Shown: positions 21,778-32,829, counted from the stretch's first letter. The stretch is DNA of 64,000 nucleotides from Ricordea florida (GCA_949710005.1 OX453274.1:4071655-4135654); one strand, 5' to 3'. Made by a program: numbers and translations. The notes: a model not told the origin generated them from the sequence alone.

Positions 21778-23534
21778 ATGGCTGATGCAGATGAACAGCC
21801 AGGAGATGTCAGTCAGCCCAGCAGGGAAGAAGCAACCGCAACTGAACCAAATGCAAGTACCCCAAGTAGTGACAAGAAAAAAGGCATTTTCAGTCGGTTT
21901 CTAACAGCTTTTGGAGAGAAAGCAAAACGACCCCTTGGTCTGCTAGCTGACAACCCAGTAACCCTGAAGAATCTGATCCTTTCTGCAGTGACGGTTGGAC
22001 TAGAGATTCTTCTCAATAAAGAGTTCTTCAACTGTCCACTTCAGGGGTACAAAAAGTATGGATGGGTGTTCATATTTGCTCCAACTCCGATCATGTTTGG
22101 TGCCAATGTGCTTATTATAGGAGAAATGTGGGAACTCTCCTCCAGGTGTTGTTTCGGCAGGTACCGAAGAAGAGGCGACGTATTTGCCCGACTTATCCCG
22201 AACATTTTTAAGGCCATGGTTGGTCCAGGGGTGTGGCTAGTTGCCACATTTGCCGATAGCGATTACTACGTGTGTGCCACAGTAGGCCCAGATGCAGTTA
22301 AGAGGAATCTTACTGATGATGATGAAATTAAGGAGTTGGAAGAGAAAATAGATGCCGCGAAAAGCTCTTCACACATGTGGGGATGGTTAACGTTTGTCAT
22401 TTTGGTTGTTGGTTGTACCGTCATTGTTGTGATGAAAAACTGTTTACTAAAAGACAAGGTGCTCTTGGAAAGTAAGCAGGCAGCCGCAATACATCACAAC
22501 AGTAAAGACTAACAAGTATATAGTTTATTCTGAAATATTTTTTAGACTCCTGAAATCAGAGAGGCTAGGGTTCCAAAACACAACCAACATTTCTTGATAG
22601 ACTCTTGAGTTGGGCGCACGTGGTATTCTGCATCAACGTTCTTCTCGGCCTCTTCTTTTCCACTTGTGCTTGTGTTCCTAAGTTCTTAGTCTTGTGACAC
22701 AACGAAGAATGTTGAACCAATATTTCACATGATACTGTTTAATAAATAAATATACCATGTATGTACCGGTACCACGTTTGTATTATTTTGTCTGTGCCCT
22801 CTGACTAACAACATGGTGTGGTACCCAACTATCAAAAACGAAAACGACCACTGAGCAACAATTGCACCGAGTAACTAAGCCAGGTGCGTTGGGTCTTTAA
22901 ATTTACTATATATCATAGTCTAAACATCTTGAATCATTACATGCGAAGTAATTAATGATTCTTTTCTGTTGCACATATCCTTTCTAGAGCAGTTTAAAGA
23001 TGTGGCTGAAATTCTTGTTATCTTTCAGATGCCTACGACTTTGAGCGTCGAGAAGCTATCCAGACTCTGAAGACTTTCGAGAAAAAAATTCGGGGCTTAA
23101 AGGGAAAAAATGGAGACACTGATAACACACCACCCAGTGATAGAGATGAGGCTACAAAAGAAACAGGTGATGAAGAGGGAGAAGAAGTAGTTGTGATTCT
23201 TGGAAACGATGAGAAAGTGACGATCTGGAGCAATGGCATTCCTGAACGCGCTGGCAAAAAAGAGGTGGAAAAGATCTTTAAGACGTGGCCTAAAGACTGT
23301 CTTAAAGCTCACGAGAAGTTCGCAGCAAAATATCCCAGAGCAGCAAGTGGAAACCCACGAGAACCTTGGCGATCATACTATGAACCTCAAGAAACCCAAC
23401 CATCTGCCACGCCCTCTGGGAGGGGTGCACCGAGTCCCTCCCCTCATGGTAGTGTTTCCATACAAATGGTGGCCACGGGATCAACCGATCATACTGATCC
23501 CCATGCCCATGAGGGCGAAGCCCTGTTGTCATAA
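21778..23534 (+). CDS. CALHM-family channel, gene C (two coding exons)
   Basis: The predicted protein is 399 residues. Coding exons are 21778-22471 and 23029-23534, joined phase 1 exactly as in gene A. The topology is the same four-TM CALHM core: NCPLQGYKKYGW, a loop with WELSSRCCFGRYRRRGDVF, GPGVWLVATFADSDYYVC, and NLT before TM4. The N-terminus, 5' flank and TM2-TM3 loop resemble gene E. The intron and second exon are almost identical to those of gene A, with about four to five differences in 506 nt, so C is a mosaic. In TM2 a Cys present in A and E is Gly (IMFGAN). The intron keeps the alternative stop after 244 residues and AATAAATAAA at 22741. A BEL/Pao element starts 10 bp past the terminal AATAAA (23585-23590), so the native signal is kept but the downstream GU-rich region is displaced. 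Confidence 0.9.
22741..22750 (+). promoter_or_regulatory. Intronic polyadenylation signal of gene C
   Basis: AATAAATAAA is conserved with gene A within the coding intron, downstream of the in-frame read-through stop at 22510-22512. It could yield a 244-residue isoform lacking the long acidic tail. Confidence 0.45.
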
Positions 23535-23600
23535 TGAAGTGTGGATTTGACAGTTATGGCACCAGATTGCATTGTTTGGTCGTCAATAAATGATTGATAC

Positions 23601-25035
23601 TGTTAAGAAGAGCGTGACTGTTTCAGTTAAGAATTCGTTTCGTTACGTTTACCTTTTTTGGTATTACCGACAGGTGTCCATCAAGTAGTTTTACTAAAAA
23701 TATTGAGAACCACGCGGTGGTAAGTTACCTTGGGCGACACGCATTTTAAGAATAACTAGACGCTCTCGGGAGCGTTCACTCGGGCTACACTTGATAATAC
23801 GGCTTCGAACAAACGTGAATGTCAGTTTACACCTAAGTTTTGTATATATTGTATACTATATGGCTGGTTCCACGACCGCAAAAAACCTACCAGACTGTAT
23901 ATCGCACCGCAATTCTTGTCGACGTTGTGTTTAAGCTGAGCGATTTTATCAGAAAGTTTTCTAAGGTTTTACAGAAATTTCAGTGATAATTGGGTTTGTT
24001 TACTAATCGAATTAATGTTGACCAATCAGCTTTCTTGGTTCCCACGGTTGAAAATAGTTTTGAAACTTGATGCCATTTATCTGATTCCAAGTTATCGAAG
24101 GCGAAGAAGCGATGTGGGAATGTGGGAAAAACAATCAAACGACAATATTACTCCTCAATCGGATATACTTTTCTTCCGATTTAGCCTTATTGGCCCTGTT
24201 CCCGCTAATGTCTTTCCACACGACCACGTAGAAAAAAAAATTGAGTTTGAATAAGAAAAGATACAGAGATGATTTTGAAAAGAGGCCCGAGGGAATTCGG
24301 GCTGACAAACCATAGTCACCGAGTTAATAGCTTTGTTAGCCGTTTTGCGGTCATAATTACCAAGAACTTTATTATAAACAAACAACAAGCTCTATAGATT
24401 TTAGAAACAGTCTCTAGCAATCCTTTGTAACGTCAACCGTTTCACCTGCAAGCGCAATCAAACTTTGAGCGTTATCACGCTTTTGTTGTCAAGTCTTTGT
24501 CTTGCAATTACTTTCCACGCGACCACGCATGAGACAGACCGCAATTAAGAAAACTTCATCCAAAAAGCTACCAAAATTTAAATTAGATGAAAAAATCCTC
24601 AAAACCTCCTTTATTCGCGTATTGTTGTTTGCACAAATTGTTGACTCGAGGCATCCAACGACGCGTGTCTTGTCGCTGTAGAAAATTCGTGTATTAACTT
24701 CTGCTTTTGGATCCCAATGACAACAGTAGCTGACAATACAAGAGTTAGTAGCATTCATGTGCATAACATTGGCTTTCAAAGATAGTTCAGAGTACACATC
24801 TTTCGCATCCAACATCGATGGTGCAATAACTTGATGAAGCCGCGTTTTCACAATAGCAATACCCAAGGGCCTCTGCGGGTAGTCCGATTTGCGACGTTGT
24901 CGATAGACTGATAGACTGATAGACTGATAGATTGATAGACCGAAAAGGTAAACCTAGACTCGGGCTACCTGTGGTAGTAGCCCGAGTAAAAATCAAGTTG
25001 AGTTTACAAAACAGTGTTGTCGTATCGTCCCAACA
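23601..25035 (+). repeat. 5' LTR, interrupted by a nested insertion
   Basis: The 1435-bp span equals the 201-bp 3' LTR plus a 1231-bp insertion and a duplicated TAA. Homologous parts are 23601-23755 and 24987-25035. Differences from the 3' LTR include CAGGTGTCC against CACGTGTCC and ACAGTG against ACAATG. Confidence 0.9.
23756..24986. mobile_element. 1231-bp insertion nested in the 5' LTR
   Basis: TAA is present on both sides (23753-23755 and 24987-24989), and the 3' LTR provides the empty site AAGAATAAAAATC. CTCGGGCTAC occurs near the left end (23769) and inverted at the right end (GTAGCCCGAG), suggesting short imperfect termini. A run of about four GATAGACTGATA-type units lies at 24903-24940. 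A 125-codon minus-strand frame (24489-24866) has several cysteines but no recognisable domain. It is probably a non-autonomous DNA transposon; the TAA duplication hints at PIF/Harbinger. Confidence 0.72.
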
Positions 25036-25040
25036 TTTTT

Positions 25041-25057
25041 TGGCGACCCCGCCAGGA
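25041..25057 (+). other. Primer-binding site
   Basis: TGGCGACCCCGCCAGGA begins five bases after the 5' LTR, and its leading TGG pairs with a tRNA CCA end. Placement and form are typical of LTR retrotransposons. The priming tRNA is not assigned. Confidence 0.65.
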
Positions 25058-25614
25058 CAGTATGAGCTAGTGGAGCTTATCGATCGAACGCAAGGTTTCA
25101 CCGAGGGTTTTCTATTCGCATCGCATCGCTTCGCATCGTCTTTGGTTTCGGTTATTCGAACTGCTTCGCCTCCTGGATTGAGATTTGCTTGAAGATCTTT
25201 GATTTCGTATTTTGGAACTTTGTAAGGGTCTTTTAAACTGGATTGAGTTATCGGACAATATCGTGGTCAAGGTTAGTTGTTCGTTTCGTATTTCTGCGTA
25301 TTTTAACTTTTGTTTATCGCTTCTAATTCGTCTCGCATCGTATTTGGACTTGTACAAGTTGGCTGTACAATTGGATGTCAATCTTCTTAGAACTTCGGAA
25401 AGGATTAAATTGGGTTTACGACTTAAATCGTCAAGAACTTTGTTACTTCAGGTGTTTTCGCTTTACTGTTTTATCGTTGTGTATAGTTTTCTTGGCTTGG
25501 AACTGTTATTCATCGGTGTTGTTTGTGAGAAATCAGCAATCGAATCGACGGGGTATTGTACAATTCATACAGGCACGGAACGAAGACCTCTTCTTGCATC
25601 GTGCGATAATAATA

Positions 25615-28600
25615 ATGCCGACTTCCGGAGAATCTGAGGAAGTCACCGAACAGGAGAGAATTATAGGTATTAAACGAGAGAAAAGAAACAGAAAAACTGT
25701 GGTTACCAAAACGCGCCATAATTTAGAAAGACTGAGCGCAAGTGGCAAAGATTCGGAGTTGATTCAAAATGAAATTGACACATTGTGGGAAGTATTGGAA
25801 GCGTGTTTAGCTGTCATGGACGAGCTGCAAAGCGTGTATTTACGTTTAGGAGACAAGGATAATATGAAGTCCATCGCGGAGGAAGCAGAGAGTTTTGGGA
25901 AGGAAATAAACGATGTTATTGAAAAGGCAGAAGGAGTGGTAAAGGACATCTTGGAGAAAAAGCATGCGGATGCAACACAAGAGAGATTGCTGCAAACCCC
26001 CTTGTCAAAGTCGCCTGTTCAGCCAGCGCATTCGCCCACCATCAGCCACTCGTCAAGCTCACCTCACTCAGGTAACTGTAACCGACAGCTCAAACCTTTA
26101 AAAGTTCCAGTGTTTAGTGGTGAGAAAAGTAAATTCGAGGATTTCTGGGAGATGTTTTTGAGTCTTGTTGACCAAGGGGAGGAGCCAGCAAATATTAAAA
26201 TGGCAAGATTAAGACAGAGCCTTACAGGAACTGCTCTTGAGGCCATCAGGGGCCTAGGGGTGACAGAGCCAGAATACAATGAAGCCAAAGAAATTCTCCA
26301 CTGTAAATTTGGTGGTGAGCGTAGAAAGCTACAGGCATACATGGACCAGATTGACAAAATGTCCCCTTTGAAAAGTAATGATGTGCAGGCATTTGAGGGA
26401 TTCGCAGATCTTGTTCGTATAGCTGTTGTTAAGCTGCAGGCAGAAGGACGCGAGGGAGAGTTAGGGGAAGGCACGTTGCATAGTTTACTAGTAAGGAAGC
26501 TTGCGGACAGTCAAGTTGAAAGTTATAGTCGCTGGTTGAGGGAACACAAGAAGGAGAGGTCAGTGTTAAGCCTGAGGGATTGGTTGAAAGAGGAGGTAAG
26601 AATCCGAGTCGAGGCTGTGGAAATGGCTCATGGAATTGAAGCTCAGATTGTTGGAGCTACTAAGGATTGCAGCAAGCACAGTGATAAAGGTGGTCGGTCT
26701 AGAAATTTGTTCAGCAAGGGCAGTAACTTTGGTAGGGTAACAGCTGTGCCTACAAGCAAGCCACCATGTGTGTACTGTGGAGGAAACCATGGTGTGTGGA
26801 GGTGTAAAGATTTCCAAGATCAGGGAGTGAGTGAGCGTTGGGAAATTGCAAAGGATAAGCGGCTTTGTTTTCGTTGTTTGGGAAGTGATCATGAGGGAAG
26901 AGCTTGCACCAGGGTGAGGCCTTGTAGCATTAATGGCTGCAAAAGAAATCATCATCACTTGTTACATGGTTTTGCACATAGTAACACAAAGGATGGGAGA
27001 GAGGTGTCTCCACGGGAGGGGGCACCAACTCATTCACACACATCAACATCCAAGCAGGAGACGACTGAAGCTTTTTCCCTTCGCACCGTGCCAGTGTGGT
27101 TGAAGGCAAATGGTCACAAGGTGAAGGTGAATGCTATATTGGATGATGGCTCTAATGAGACATTTCTGAATGAAGAGGTTGCAGGAACGCTTGGTCTCAA
27201 GGAGAGATATCAGACGGTCACAGTTAATGTTTTGAACAATGAAGTGGAAACGTTTCAGTCTATGCTATTGGAAGTGACTATCGAAAGCCTTGATGGAGAG
27301 TTCAGTAAAAGTGTTAAAGTGAAGACTTGCCCTAAAAGGGTAACTGGAAATTACAAGGTGGAGAACTGGAAACAGAGCAAGAATAAATGGGCCCACCTTA
27401 AGGAATGTGATTTTGCTGAACCAGCTCAAGAGGGATTTGTGGATTTGTTGATAGGTGTGGACAATGCAGAGCTGCACTATTCTAGAGCGGATGTACAAGG
27501 GGAGAAAGGAGGACGGGTGGCTCGCTTAGGTCCTTTGGGCTGGACATGCATTGGCTCACCAGAAGGAGAGCAAGGGTCAAGAGCAAGAGCTCATGTTAGC
27601 CGTACTTTGTTTGCCCAAGAGCCCAATGTCAGCATCGACAGCGTCTGTTGTGATATTGATCGTACATTGAAGAGGTTTTGGGAGGTTGAAAACTGTGGTA
27701 CTGAACGGGTTGATAGTGTGATTTTTACCGAAGAAGAGAATGAGGTTTTAAAGAAGCTTAAGGAATCAATTCATTATACTGGAAATGGACACCAAGTTGG
27801 GGTACCATGGAAGGAGGATAAACCTCTGTTACCTAACAACTGCCACACAGCATTGTCCCGTCTACGCAACACAGAAAACAAGTTAAAGAAGGACTGTGCT
27901 CTAGGAGAAGAGTACTCACAAATTATCAGGGCTTATGTCAAAAAGGGTTACCTTCGCAAGGTCGAACCGGATGAACCATCACCCCCAGAAGTTTGGTATT
28001 TGCCTCATTTTCCAGTAATTCGCATGGACAAAACTACGACTAAAGTACGCATTGTGTTTGATCGTTCTGCTAAAACAGATGGTGTGTCATTGAATGATGT
28101 AATTTGTGCAGGTCCTAAATTGCAGAAGGATTTGTTTGATGTGCTCATTCGGTTCAGGAGGAACCCTGTAGCTCTGGCGTGTGACATTAAGGAAATGTAT
28201 TTACAAGTGGAGATTGAGGAGCGAGATCGTCCATACTTTCGAATTTTGTGGAGGGACCTTGATTCCAGTCGTGAACCTGAGATCTATGAGTTCAGTCGAG
28301 TAGTATTTGGTAAAAATTCAGCTCCAATGGAGGCCCAGTTTGTCGCTCAAGAGAATGCCAGAAGGCACCAGGATGCTTATCCATTGGCAGCTAAAACTGT
28401 GCTTGAATCCACGTACATGGATGATTCAATTGACAGCGTGGAAACTGTGCAAGAGGGTATTCAGTTGTACAAAGAACTGGATAGTCTGTGTAAAATTGCA
28501 GGAATGAAGGCAAGGAAATGGATATCAAATTCTCCAGAAGTTGTATCAGCCACGCCTGAAGCTGATAGAGCTACCGAGTTGCAGATAACTGAGGGGCAGG

Positions 28601-31044
28601 AACCTGTTGTTAAGACCCTTGGTATATCCTGGAACAGTACAGAGGATACTTTCAACATTTCGACTGCAAATGTACCCACAGAGTTTTCACTGACCAAGCG
28701 AAATGTACTAAGGAGGGTTGCAACTGTGTTTGACCCACTGGGATTTGTGAGTCCTTTTGTTATGAAGGCTAAGGTGATGCTTCAGGAACTATGGTCACGG
28801 GGATATGACTGGGATGATCTCATACGAGATGAAATTGCAAGTAGAATTGGAAGCTGGTATGAACAACTTCTGAGCCTTGGTAACGTGCAGGTGCCAAGGT
28901 GTCTTCGTGAGGCAAAGGAGGTAGTTATTAAGCGAGTTGTTACTTTTGTGGATGCTTCACAGCAAGCTTATGGGACTGTTGTATACTTACAATGTGTATA
29001 CAATGATGCAACTGTTACAAGCCGGTTGATTGCTTCAAAGTGTAAGGTGGCACCGCTAAAGCCCTTAACAGTGCCTCGGTTGGAACTTATGGGGGCTGTA
29101 CTGGGTTTGCGCTTGACACAGCATTTGACGGTTGTGCTGGATCTTCCCCTACACTCAGTAACGTTCTATTCTGATAGTATGGATGTGCTCTGGTGGATTC
29201 GGGGTCATGGACGAAGCTTTCGCCCTTTTGTTGCCAATCGAATTGGAGAGATTCAGATGGTGACAGAACCATCACAGTGGCAACACGTAGCAACCGAGGA
29301 GAACCCAGCTGATCTTTGTACAAGAGGAGCAACACCAGATGAGCTGTTAGATAACTTATTCTGGTGGCACGGACCAAGTTGGTTGCTGTTTAAAGATAAG
29401 GCTAGATGGCCAAAAATGGATGTAAGAAGTCGTCCAGCTTCGTTACTAGAGCTGAAGACATCAGACCACAAGAAAGGGGTAAGAGACTGTGGAAGCGTTT
29501 TACTATGTCGCCTGCAGAGTACAATGAACAGGGGCAGAAAGGGAGAAATGGGGCCAACAAGCAAGGACTGGAGGCTTTTGCCCACACGTTTCTCAAGCTG
29601 GACACGGTTGGTTCGTCTGCAGGCCAGGGTGTGGCGAGTAGTCTTAAACATGCGCAATCCAGGGGATAGGATAGATGAACGAGAGCTTTTACCAGATGAA
29701 ATTGAAGATGCAGAGGAGGAAATCATCAGCCTAGCGCAGTTTGAGGCATTTCCTGAAGAGCACATAGCACTAGTGATGGGAAAGGAGATTCCAAAGAAGA
29801 GTTCACTTGAAAAGTTATGCCCTTGGTTGGATGATCAAGGTATAATGCGGTGTGGGGGTCGACTGCAATTTGCTGAGTCCCTTCCTTATGATGTTATATT
29901 TCCTATTATACTGCCAAGAGGTCATTGGGTGACAAAACTGATAGTAAAGCATTACCACGAACTGTCCAATCACAGTGCTGGGACAAACTTTGTGCTGTCA
30001 CAGATTAGTGGGAGGTTCTGGATTGTCGCTGCGCGCGAGGAAATAAGGGCATGGGAGAACGAATGCAATGGGTGCAAAAGGCGTAGGAACAGGCCAGCCG
30101 CACAGATAATGGGGCCATTACCACAAGTAAGGCTGCGCTTTACATTTCGGGCTTTTGACCAGATCGCATTAGATTATGCGGGTCCGTTCACCACTATACA
30201 AGGGCGTGGGCGTCGGCGGCTTAAGAGGTGGCTGTGTGTTTTTACATGTTTATCGACACGTGCTGTTCATTTGGAGCTGGTGTGGGGTCTTGATACAGAC
30301 AGCTTCTTGAACGCCTTTACCAGATTTACTAGCAGAAGGGGAGTACCCAAGGAGGTGGTTAGTGATAACGGCACTAACTTTGTCGGAGCAGTCAACGAAC
30401 TAAAGGAACTCATGGGTCAACTGGACAAGGATCAAATTCAGCGAGCGACTGCACAGAAGGGAGTAAAGTGGCACTTTAACCCCCCAGGAGCCCCTCATTT
30501 TGGTGGTGCTCATGAGGTGATGGTAAAAGCAGCTAAGAAAGCCATATATGCTGTGCTCGGTAACAGCGATGTTACAGATGAAGAACTAATCACAGCCATC
30601 ACAGGCGCCGAGAATCTTCTTAACTCTAGGCCACTGACCTATCAGTCAGCAAACATTAAAGACGATGTTCCATTAACACCTAATCATTTTTTGTATGGGC
30701 AAATGGGTGGACAGTTTGCTCCGGAGAGTGTTGATACTACAAGGTTTAATCCGCGGAAGAGATGGCGCAAGGTGCAAGAGTTGATCTCGCGAGTGTGGTC
30801 AAGGTGGTTGAAGGAGTATTTACCTATGCTGAATACTCGTCCAAAGTGGACTAAAGTCATCGAGGACCTCAAGGAAGAAGATGTTGTCCTAGTGTTGGAT
30901 CAAAGTCTGCCACGAGGGCAGTGGCCATTGGGCCGTATTGTAGAAACATATCCGGGCAAGGACGGACATTCACGTGTCGCGAAAGTTCAGTGTGGAAGCA
31001 AGACTGTGGTTAGGCCAATCCACAAATTAGTACCACTTTTGTGA
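25615..31044 (+). CDS. BEL/Pao Gag-Pol polyprotein
   Basis: The frame is open for 1809 codons from the ATG chosen here; it extends upstream to 25375, but the longer N-terminus has no Gag character. Order by residue: coiled-coil Gag about 20-130; DUF1759 Gag core from about 162; CCHC-type knuckles near 384 (CVYCGGNHGVWRC) and about 425; aspartic protease near 505 with DDGSN; reverse transcriptase about 780-1000 with YMDD at 933; RNase H start near 1110 (FVDAS); integrase H2C2 zinc finger near 1445; rve catalytic core with D about 1519, D about 1583 and E about 1631; and a C-terminal DUF5641-like region. All expected BEL/Pao domains are present and uninterrupted, so the protein could be functional. 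It would reverse transcribe and integrate its own RNA. No envelope-like segment follows. Confidence 0.95.
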   Translation: MPTSGESEEVTEQERIIGIKREKRNRKTVVTKTRHNLERLSASGKDSELIQNEIDTLWEVLEACLAVMDELQSVYLRLGDKDNMKSIAEEAESFGKEINDVIEKAEGVVKDILEKKHADATQERLLQTPLSKSPVQPAHSPTISHSSSSPHSGNCNRQLKPLKVPVFSGEKSKFEDFWEMFLSLVDQGEEPANIKMARLRQSLTGTALEAIRGLGVTEPEYNEAKEILHCKFGGERRKLQAYMDQIDKMSPLKSNDVQAFEGFADLVRIAVVKLQAEGREGELGEGTLHSLLVRKLADSQVESYSRWLREHKKERSVLSLRDWLKEEVRIRVEAVEMAHGIEAQIVGATKDCSKHSDKGGRSRNLFSKGSNFGRVTAVPTSKPPCVYCGGNHGVWRCKDFQDQGVSERWEIAKDKRLCFRCLGSDHEGRACTRVRPCSINGCKRNHHHLLHGFAHSNTKDGREVSPREGAPTHSHTSTSKQETTEAFSLRTVPVWLKANGHKVKVNAILDDGSNETFLNEEVAGTLGLKERYQTVTVNVLNNEVETFQSMLLEVTIESLDGEFSKSVKVKTCPKRVTGNYKVENWKQSKNKWAHLKECDFAEPAQEGFVDLLIGVDNAELHYSRADVQGEKGGRVARLGPLGWTCIGSPEGEQGSRARAHVSRTLFAQEPNVSIDSVCCDIDRTLKRFWEVENCGTERVDSVIFTEEENEVLKKLKESIHYTGNGHQVGVPWKEDKPLLPNNCHTALSRLRNTENKLKKDCALGEEYSQIIRAYVKKGYLRKVEPDEPSPPEVWYLPHFPVIRMDKTTTKVRIVFDRSAKTDGVSLNDVICAGPKLQKDLFDVLIRFRRNPVALACDIKEMYLQVEIEERDRPYFRILWRDLDSSREPEIYEFSRVVFGKNSAPMEAQFVAQENARRHQDAYPLAAKTVLESTYMDDSIDSVETVQEGIQLYKELDSLCKIAGMKARKWISNSPEVVSATPEADRATELQITEGQEPVVKTLGISWNSTEDTFNISTANVPTEFSLTKRNVLRRVATVFDPLGFVSPFVMKAKVMLQELWSRGYDWDDLIRDEIASRIGSWYEQLLSLGNVQVPRCLREAKEVVIKRVVTFVDASQQAYGTVVYLQCVYNDATVTSRLIASKCKVAPLKPLTVPRLELMGAVLGLRLTQHLTVVLDLPLHSVTFYSDSMDVLWWIRGHGRSFRPFVANRIGEIQMVTEPSQWQHVATEENPADLCTRGATPDELLDNLFWWHGPSWLLFKDKARWPKMDVRSRPASLLELKTSDHKKGVRDCGSVLLCRLQSTMNRGRKGEMGPTSKDWRLLPTRFSSWTRLVRLQARVWRVVLNMRNPGDRIDERELLPDEIEDAEEEIISLAQFEAFPEEHIALVMGKEIPKKSSLEKLCPWLDDQGIMRCGGRLQFAESLPYDVIFPIILPRGHWVTKLIVKHYHELSNHSAGTNFVLSQISGRFWIVAAREEIRAWENECNGCKRRRNRPAAQIMGPLPQVRLRFTFRAFDQIALDYAGPFTTIQGRGRRRLKRWLCVFTCLSTRAVHLELVWGLDTDSFLNAFTRFTSRRGVPKEVVSDNGTNFVGAVNELKELMGQLDKDQIQRATAQKGVKWHFNPPGAPHFGGAHEVMVKAAKKAIYAVLGNSDVTDEELITAITGAENLLNSRPLTYQSANIKDDVPLTPNHFLYGQMGGQFAPESVDTTRFNPRKRWRKVQELISRVWSRWLKEYLPMLNTRPKWTKVIEDLKEEDVVLVLDQSLPRGQWPLGRIVETYPGKDGHSRVAKVQCGSKTVVRPIHKLVPLL

Positions 31045-31136
31045 GCCGAGAGACCTTTTAAAGAACTTTCAGTGAGAACATTGAGATTCAGCTCCTATGC
31101 TTATTCGTTGAAGTCACACTGTGGTCCCCTCAGTGC

Positions 31137-31148
31137 GGGGAGGGGGAA
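31137..31148 (+). other. Polypurine tract
   Basis: GGGGAGGGGGAA abuts the TG of the 3' LTR, as expected for the plus-strand priming site of an LTR retrotransposon. Confidence 0.8.
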
Positions 31149-31349
31149 TGTTAAGAAGAGCGTGACTGTTTCAGTTAAGAATTCGTTTCGTTACGTTTAC
31201 CTTTTTTGGTATTACCGACACGTGTCCATCAAGTAGTTTTACTAAAAATATTGAGAACCACGCGGTGGTAAGTTACCTTGGGCGACACGCATTTTAAGAA
31301 TAAAAATCAAGTTGAGTTTACAAAACAATGTTGTCGTATCGTCCCAACA
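31149..31349 (+). repeat. 3' LTR, 201 bp
   Basis: It begins TGTTAAGAAGAGCGTGACTG and ends GTCGTATCGTCCCAACA, followed at once by the target duplication GATAC. This copy lacks the insertion found in the 5' LTR and defines the native LTR length. Confidence 0.93.
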
Positions 31350-32449
31350 GATACCTTCAGATGCAAACAAGACGATCTTTACAAGTGTGCACGTGCCAAA
31401 ACACTTTAACCATTTCCTGTCATGTATTAAGGAATATTTTTATTATCACATTCCTTTTCTTCTGATATGTTACAGTGGTAATTTGACGCATAGTCTTAAA
31501 ATGCAAGGAGTTATCTTAAATGTTATGTCACAAAAGGGATCAACTATTCTATTTACTTGATGAAAAAAATCCTGAACTTCCCAAACCGGTACAGGATGTC
31601 AGACTGATCAGTATTGGGCAATGAGGTGTGCACCACATGTAGCAACATGTCTTGTTAGAGCTACTGCAGTAGCAGTATTTAGATGGAAACTGGCCCAAAT
31701 TTCCCATTTTTCTGAGTTTGCCTGTGTCAATGCTGGAAAAAACATCTGTCTGTCAATTTCATCAGGCTTAACAAAATTAAGTCATCTAAAACAAACTGCT
31801 AAATTGTGGGAAAGTATTAGAGACTTAGTCTACTTTTTTGTCTGCTAATGTAAAGAAAGTCAAAGGAATTTACTTTGATTTAATCACGAGGAACTTCATG
31901 TATGAGAGTTTTGGAATTAATATAAAATATACTAGCTTTTTTTATACTGAATTCAACGTTTTCGTCCTTTTAATTATCATTGTAGAAATCTAGATGGCTT
32001 CAGTGTCGCGAAAAAAGTGACTTAAAAGTTGGATTTAATAGATTAAATATTTTCCAACTTTCATACAGTACGGTATTAATTTTATTGTTATTTAGAATTT
32101 CAAGGGCCATAAAGGAGACTTCAGTAATTACTAAGCTAAAACTGTAGTTTGGGCACCCTGTTGAAATAAAGTGCCATTGATAGTCATCATTATCGTCGGC
32201 ATCATTAATAGTAATAAATGCTCATCTAGCAGTGGAAAAAGAGTAAGTGACATTAACCCTTCATGATCCAATATCGAGGTTCAAATTCTCTTTAGAGATC
32301 CCCATGCAATTTATACAGTACCACAAAATAGAATCAACATCGTGATCATTCCTTATCAATTTTTTCTATCACCTGTATCACTGTGTATTTATTTTATAAA
32401 GAGAAACTGGATGCTTATAACTATTGAGGATTAATTAAACTTGTTATCT

Positions 32450-32785
32450 ACTTAGACTTTCACTCAACAAAACGAGCACTGTGATTGGTTGATCAGTTCT
32501 TGGTCACGTGCCCTTGATCAAATTCAAATGTATCTCGATCGGGATACAATTTTGCAGTTGTTGCCCGCGCGCCAGTTGTACCGTCTTTGTTTGCTTGTTT
32601 TTGCTAAGGGAAAGTCTAAATATATAACAAAGCACTTAATGTATGATTCCTCGGGAAACTAGTTAATTTTGTTTTCCCTAGAGTCCTGATGTTTCCCTCG
32701 ACTTCGTCTCGAGAAACATCAGGGCTCTCGGTAAACAAAACTAACTGTTTCCCTCGGGACCATACATTAAGTGTATACTAAAAAT
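32450..32785. mobile_element. MITE with internal palindrome, copy 1
   Basis: A block starting ACTTAGACTTTCACTCAACA and ending ACCATACATTAAGTGTATA recurs in a ZP-gene intron at 61885-62190. The centre is a fold-back (CCTGATGTTTCCCTCGA against TCGAGAAACATCAGG). The corresponding flank after gene E (about 47430) lacks it. No coding content is supported. Confidence 0.68.
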
Positions 32786-32829
32786 CATCCTAAATTAAAT
32801 AACGCCAAAACCCTTTTTAACGTTACTTA

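Larger units (their letters stand above)
23601..31349 (+). mobile_element. Full-length BEL/Pao LTR retrotransposon
   Basis: The element runs from TGTTAAGAAG to GTCCCAACA and is flanked by the 5-bp target duplication GATAC (23596-23600 and 31350-31354). It has LTRs with TG...CA ends, a primer-binding site just after the 5' LTR, one long gag-pol frame and a purine tract before the 3' LTR. The LTRs differ at about two of 201 aligned positions outside a nested insertion, so integration was fairly recent. It lies in the same orientation as gene C, 10 bp after its AATAAA, within sequence intact after genes A and E (ATTGATACCTTCA). No envelope gene is seen. Confidence 0.95.

Noticed and set aside
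24902..24942. Possible CRISPR-like or functional repeat (GATAGACTGATA units)
   Set aside because: It is a short 10-bp tandem run inside a nested transposon. There are no spacers, and the context is an animal genome.
25375..25614. N-terminal 80 codons before the chosen polyprotein start
   Set aside because: They are hydrophobic, unlike Gag, and contiguous only because no stop occurs. The ATG at 25615 starts a charged segment typical of BEL Gag. The upstream start cannot be excluded.
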